A program made the position numbers and the translations under genes. The notes under the pieces are model-generated. The model saw only the letters and a list, made by a program, of their open reading frames with translations, made no database searches and was not told where the DNA came from. Below are positions 63,320-64,000 of a stretch of DNA of 64,000 nucleotides, one piece after another (the stretch's first letter is position 1; every line of letters begins with the position of its first letter). Origin of the DNA: Klebsiella sp. BIGb0138 (GTDB lineage: Bacteria; Pseudomonadota; Gammaproteobacteria; Enterobacterales; Enterobacteriaceae); assembly GCF_004342285.1 (NCBI RefSeq), contig NZ_SMCV01000011.1, positions 1 to 64,000 on the forward strand, in the 5' to 3' direction.

Positions 63320-64000
63320 TTGAGGTGATCGGGCTGAGTAAAACCTATGCCGGAACGGGCCGACCGGCGCTGAACGATGTCTCCCTGCATGTGCCGAAAG
63401 GCGCCATTTACGGCATCCTTGGGCGCAGCGGCGCGGGAAAAAGTACGCTGATACGCTGTCTGAATTTACTGGAGCGGCCCACGGCGGGCCGCATTATTGT
63501 GAACGGGAATGATATTACCCGGATGGATAAATCCGCGCTGCGCGACTACCGGCTGCGTACCGGGATGATCTTTCAGCATTTTAACCTGCTGCATGCGCGC
63601 AGCGTCGCCGACAACGTTGCGGTGCCGCTGGAGATTGCCGGAGTGGCAAAAAGCGCGCGTCGGCAGCGGGTGGCGGAGCTGCTCGAACTGGTGGGGCTTG
63701 GCGATAAAGCGCAGGCGTTCCCCTCCCAGCTTTCCGGCGGGCAAAAGCAGCGCGTCGGCATTGCCCGGGCGCTGGCGGCAAAACCGGAGGTGCTGCTGTG
63801 CGACGAAGCAACCAGCGCGCTGGACCCCGAGACCACCGCCTCGGTGCTGGCGCTGCTCGCCGATATTAACCAGCGTCTGAACCTGACGATTGTGTTGATC
63901 ACCCATGAGCTCGAGGTGGTCAAAACCCTGTGTGACCACGCCGCGCTGCTGGAGAATGGCGAAATCGTTGAAAGCGGAAGAATCGCCGATCTGCTGGTGG
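63316..64000 (+). CDS. MetN-like ABC transporter ATPase (partial, runs off the window)
   Basis: The first 228 codons of an ABC ATPase. Walker [10 protein letters not shown] (36-44), LSGGQ signature (139-143), Walker [13 protein letters not shown] (159-170) and the H-loop THE near 199 are intact, so it is a functional ATPase. [11 protein letters not shown] and [17 protein letters not shown] match the methionine/cystine importer branch (MetN). The C-terminal ACT-like domain, if any, and the permease gene lie beyond the right edge. Coupled by ATGA overlap to the binding-protein gene. Confidence 0.88.
   Translation, partial: MIEVIGLSKTYAGTGRPALNDVSLHVPKGAIYGILGRSGAGKSTLIRCLNLLERPTAGRIIVNGNDITRMDKSALRDYRLRTGMIFQHFNLLHARSVADNVAVPLEIAGVAKSARRQRVAELLELVGLGDKAQAFPSQLSGGQKQRVGIARALAAKPEVLLCDEATSALDPETTASVLALLADINQRLNLTIVLITHELEVVKTLCDHAALLENGEIVESGRIADLLV

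Overview
The window reads as enterobacterial chromosome, most likely Klebsiella (K. pneumoniae complex or a close relative). Supporting signs are a pgm end that matches the E. coli protein almost residue for residue, a KacAT-type toxin-antitoxin pair, several PQQ-dependent dehydrogenases, a bestrophin homologue, and an exact copy of the 28-bp E. coli/Klebsiella-type dif site at 47414-47441. The window therefore spans the replication terminus. Every FtsK-orienting octamer (GGGNAGGG) I found by eye points toward that dif. No IS element, prophage, CRISPR array, rRNA or tRNA was seen.

Left part (1-24.7 kb): mostly accessory carbohydrate catabolism. After the pgm end come a LuxR-type regulator and a CscB-like permease with its own CRP-type promoter. 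Next is a four-gene operon (DhaK-like, DhaL-like, DapA/NanA-class aldolase, sugar-acid MFS) divergent from a LacI regulator and a YhcH protein. A LysR regulator, a sorbosone-dehydrogenase-like lipoprotein with its DUF2231 partner, and a 3-hydroxyisobutyrate-dehydrogenase-type enzyme follow. From 12.7 to 20.6 kb lies a two-armed sugar locus: DeoR, FGGY kinase and DeoC-like aldolase on one side; DeoR, AlsE-like epimerase, PfkB kinase, FucP-like symporter and a VOC protein on the other. The intergenic region between the arms has striking inverted-repeat operators. Two SDRs with a LysR and a LacI regulator close this part.

Middle (25-41.5 kb): two tail-to-tail membrane PQQ dehydrogenases, then a stress and envelope block. 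The block holds the lysozyme inhibitor Ivy, a complete paralogue of the heat-shock sigma factor RpoH, a YbdG-like mechanosensitive channel, a bestrophin, HdeD, a cyanide-insensitive-type bd oxidase (with a 48-residue DUF2474 subunit easily missed because it is so short), a YdeP-like molybdoenzyme and FdhD.

Terminus zone (41.5-49 kb): gene debris (a frameshifted EAL domain, an AraC C-terminal stub, a helicase fragment, an MFS gene lacking its first helix) interleaved with a DUF1471 protein, an acyltransferase, an SDR/LysR pair, the TacAT/KacAT module and dif itself.

Right part (49-64 kb): small regulator-plus-enzyme or regulator-plus-transporter modules. The most unusual are a LacI / cytoplasmic arylsulfotransferase-like / NCS2-permease unit with a perfect 20-bp operator, and at the right edge a presumed sulfur-acquisition operon (2OG-Fe(II) oxygenase, NlpA/MetQ-type binding protein, MetN-type ATPase). 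That operon is preceded by a well-placed 42-codon leader ORF beginning Met-Arg-Cys-Cys-Cys, which suggests cysteine-sensing translational control.
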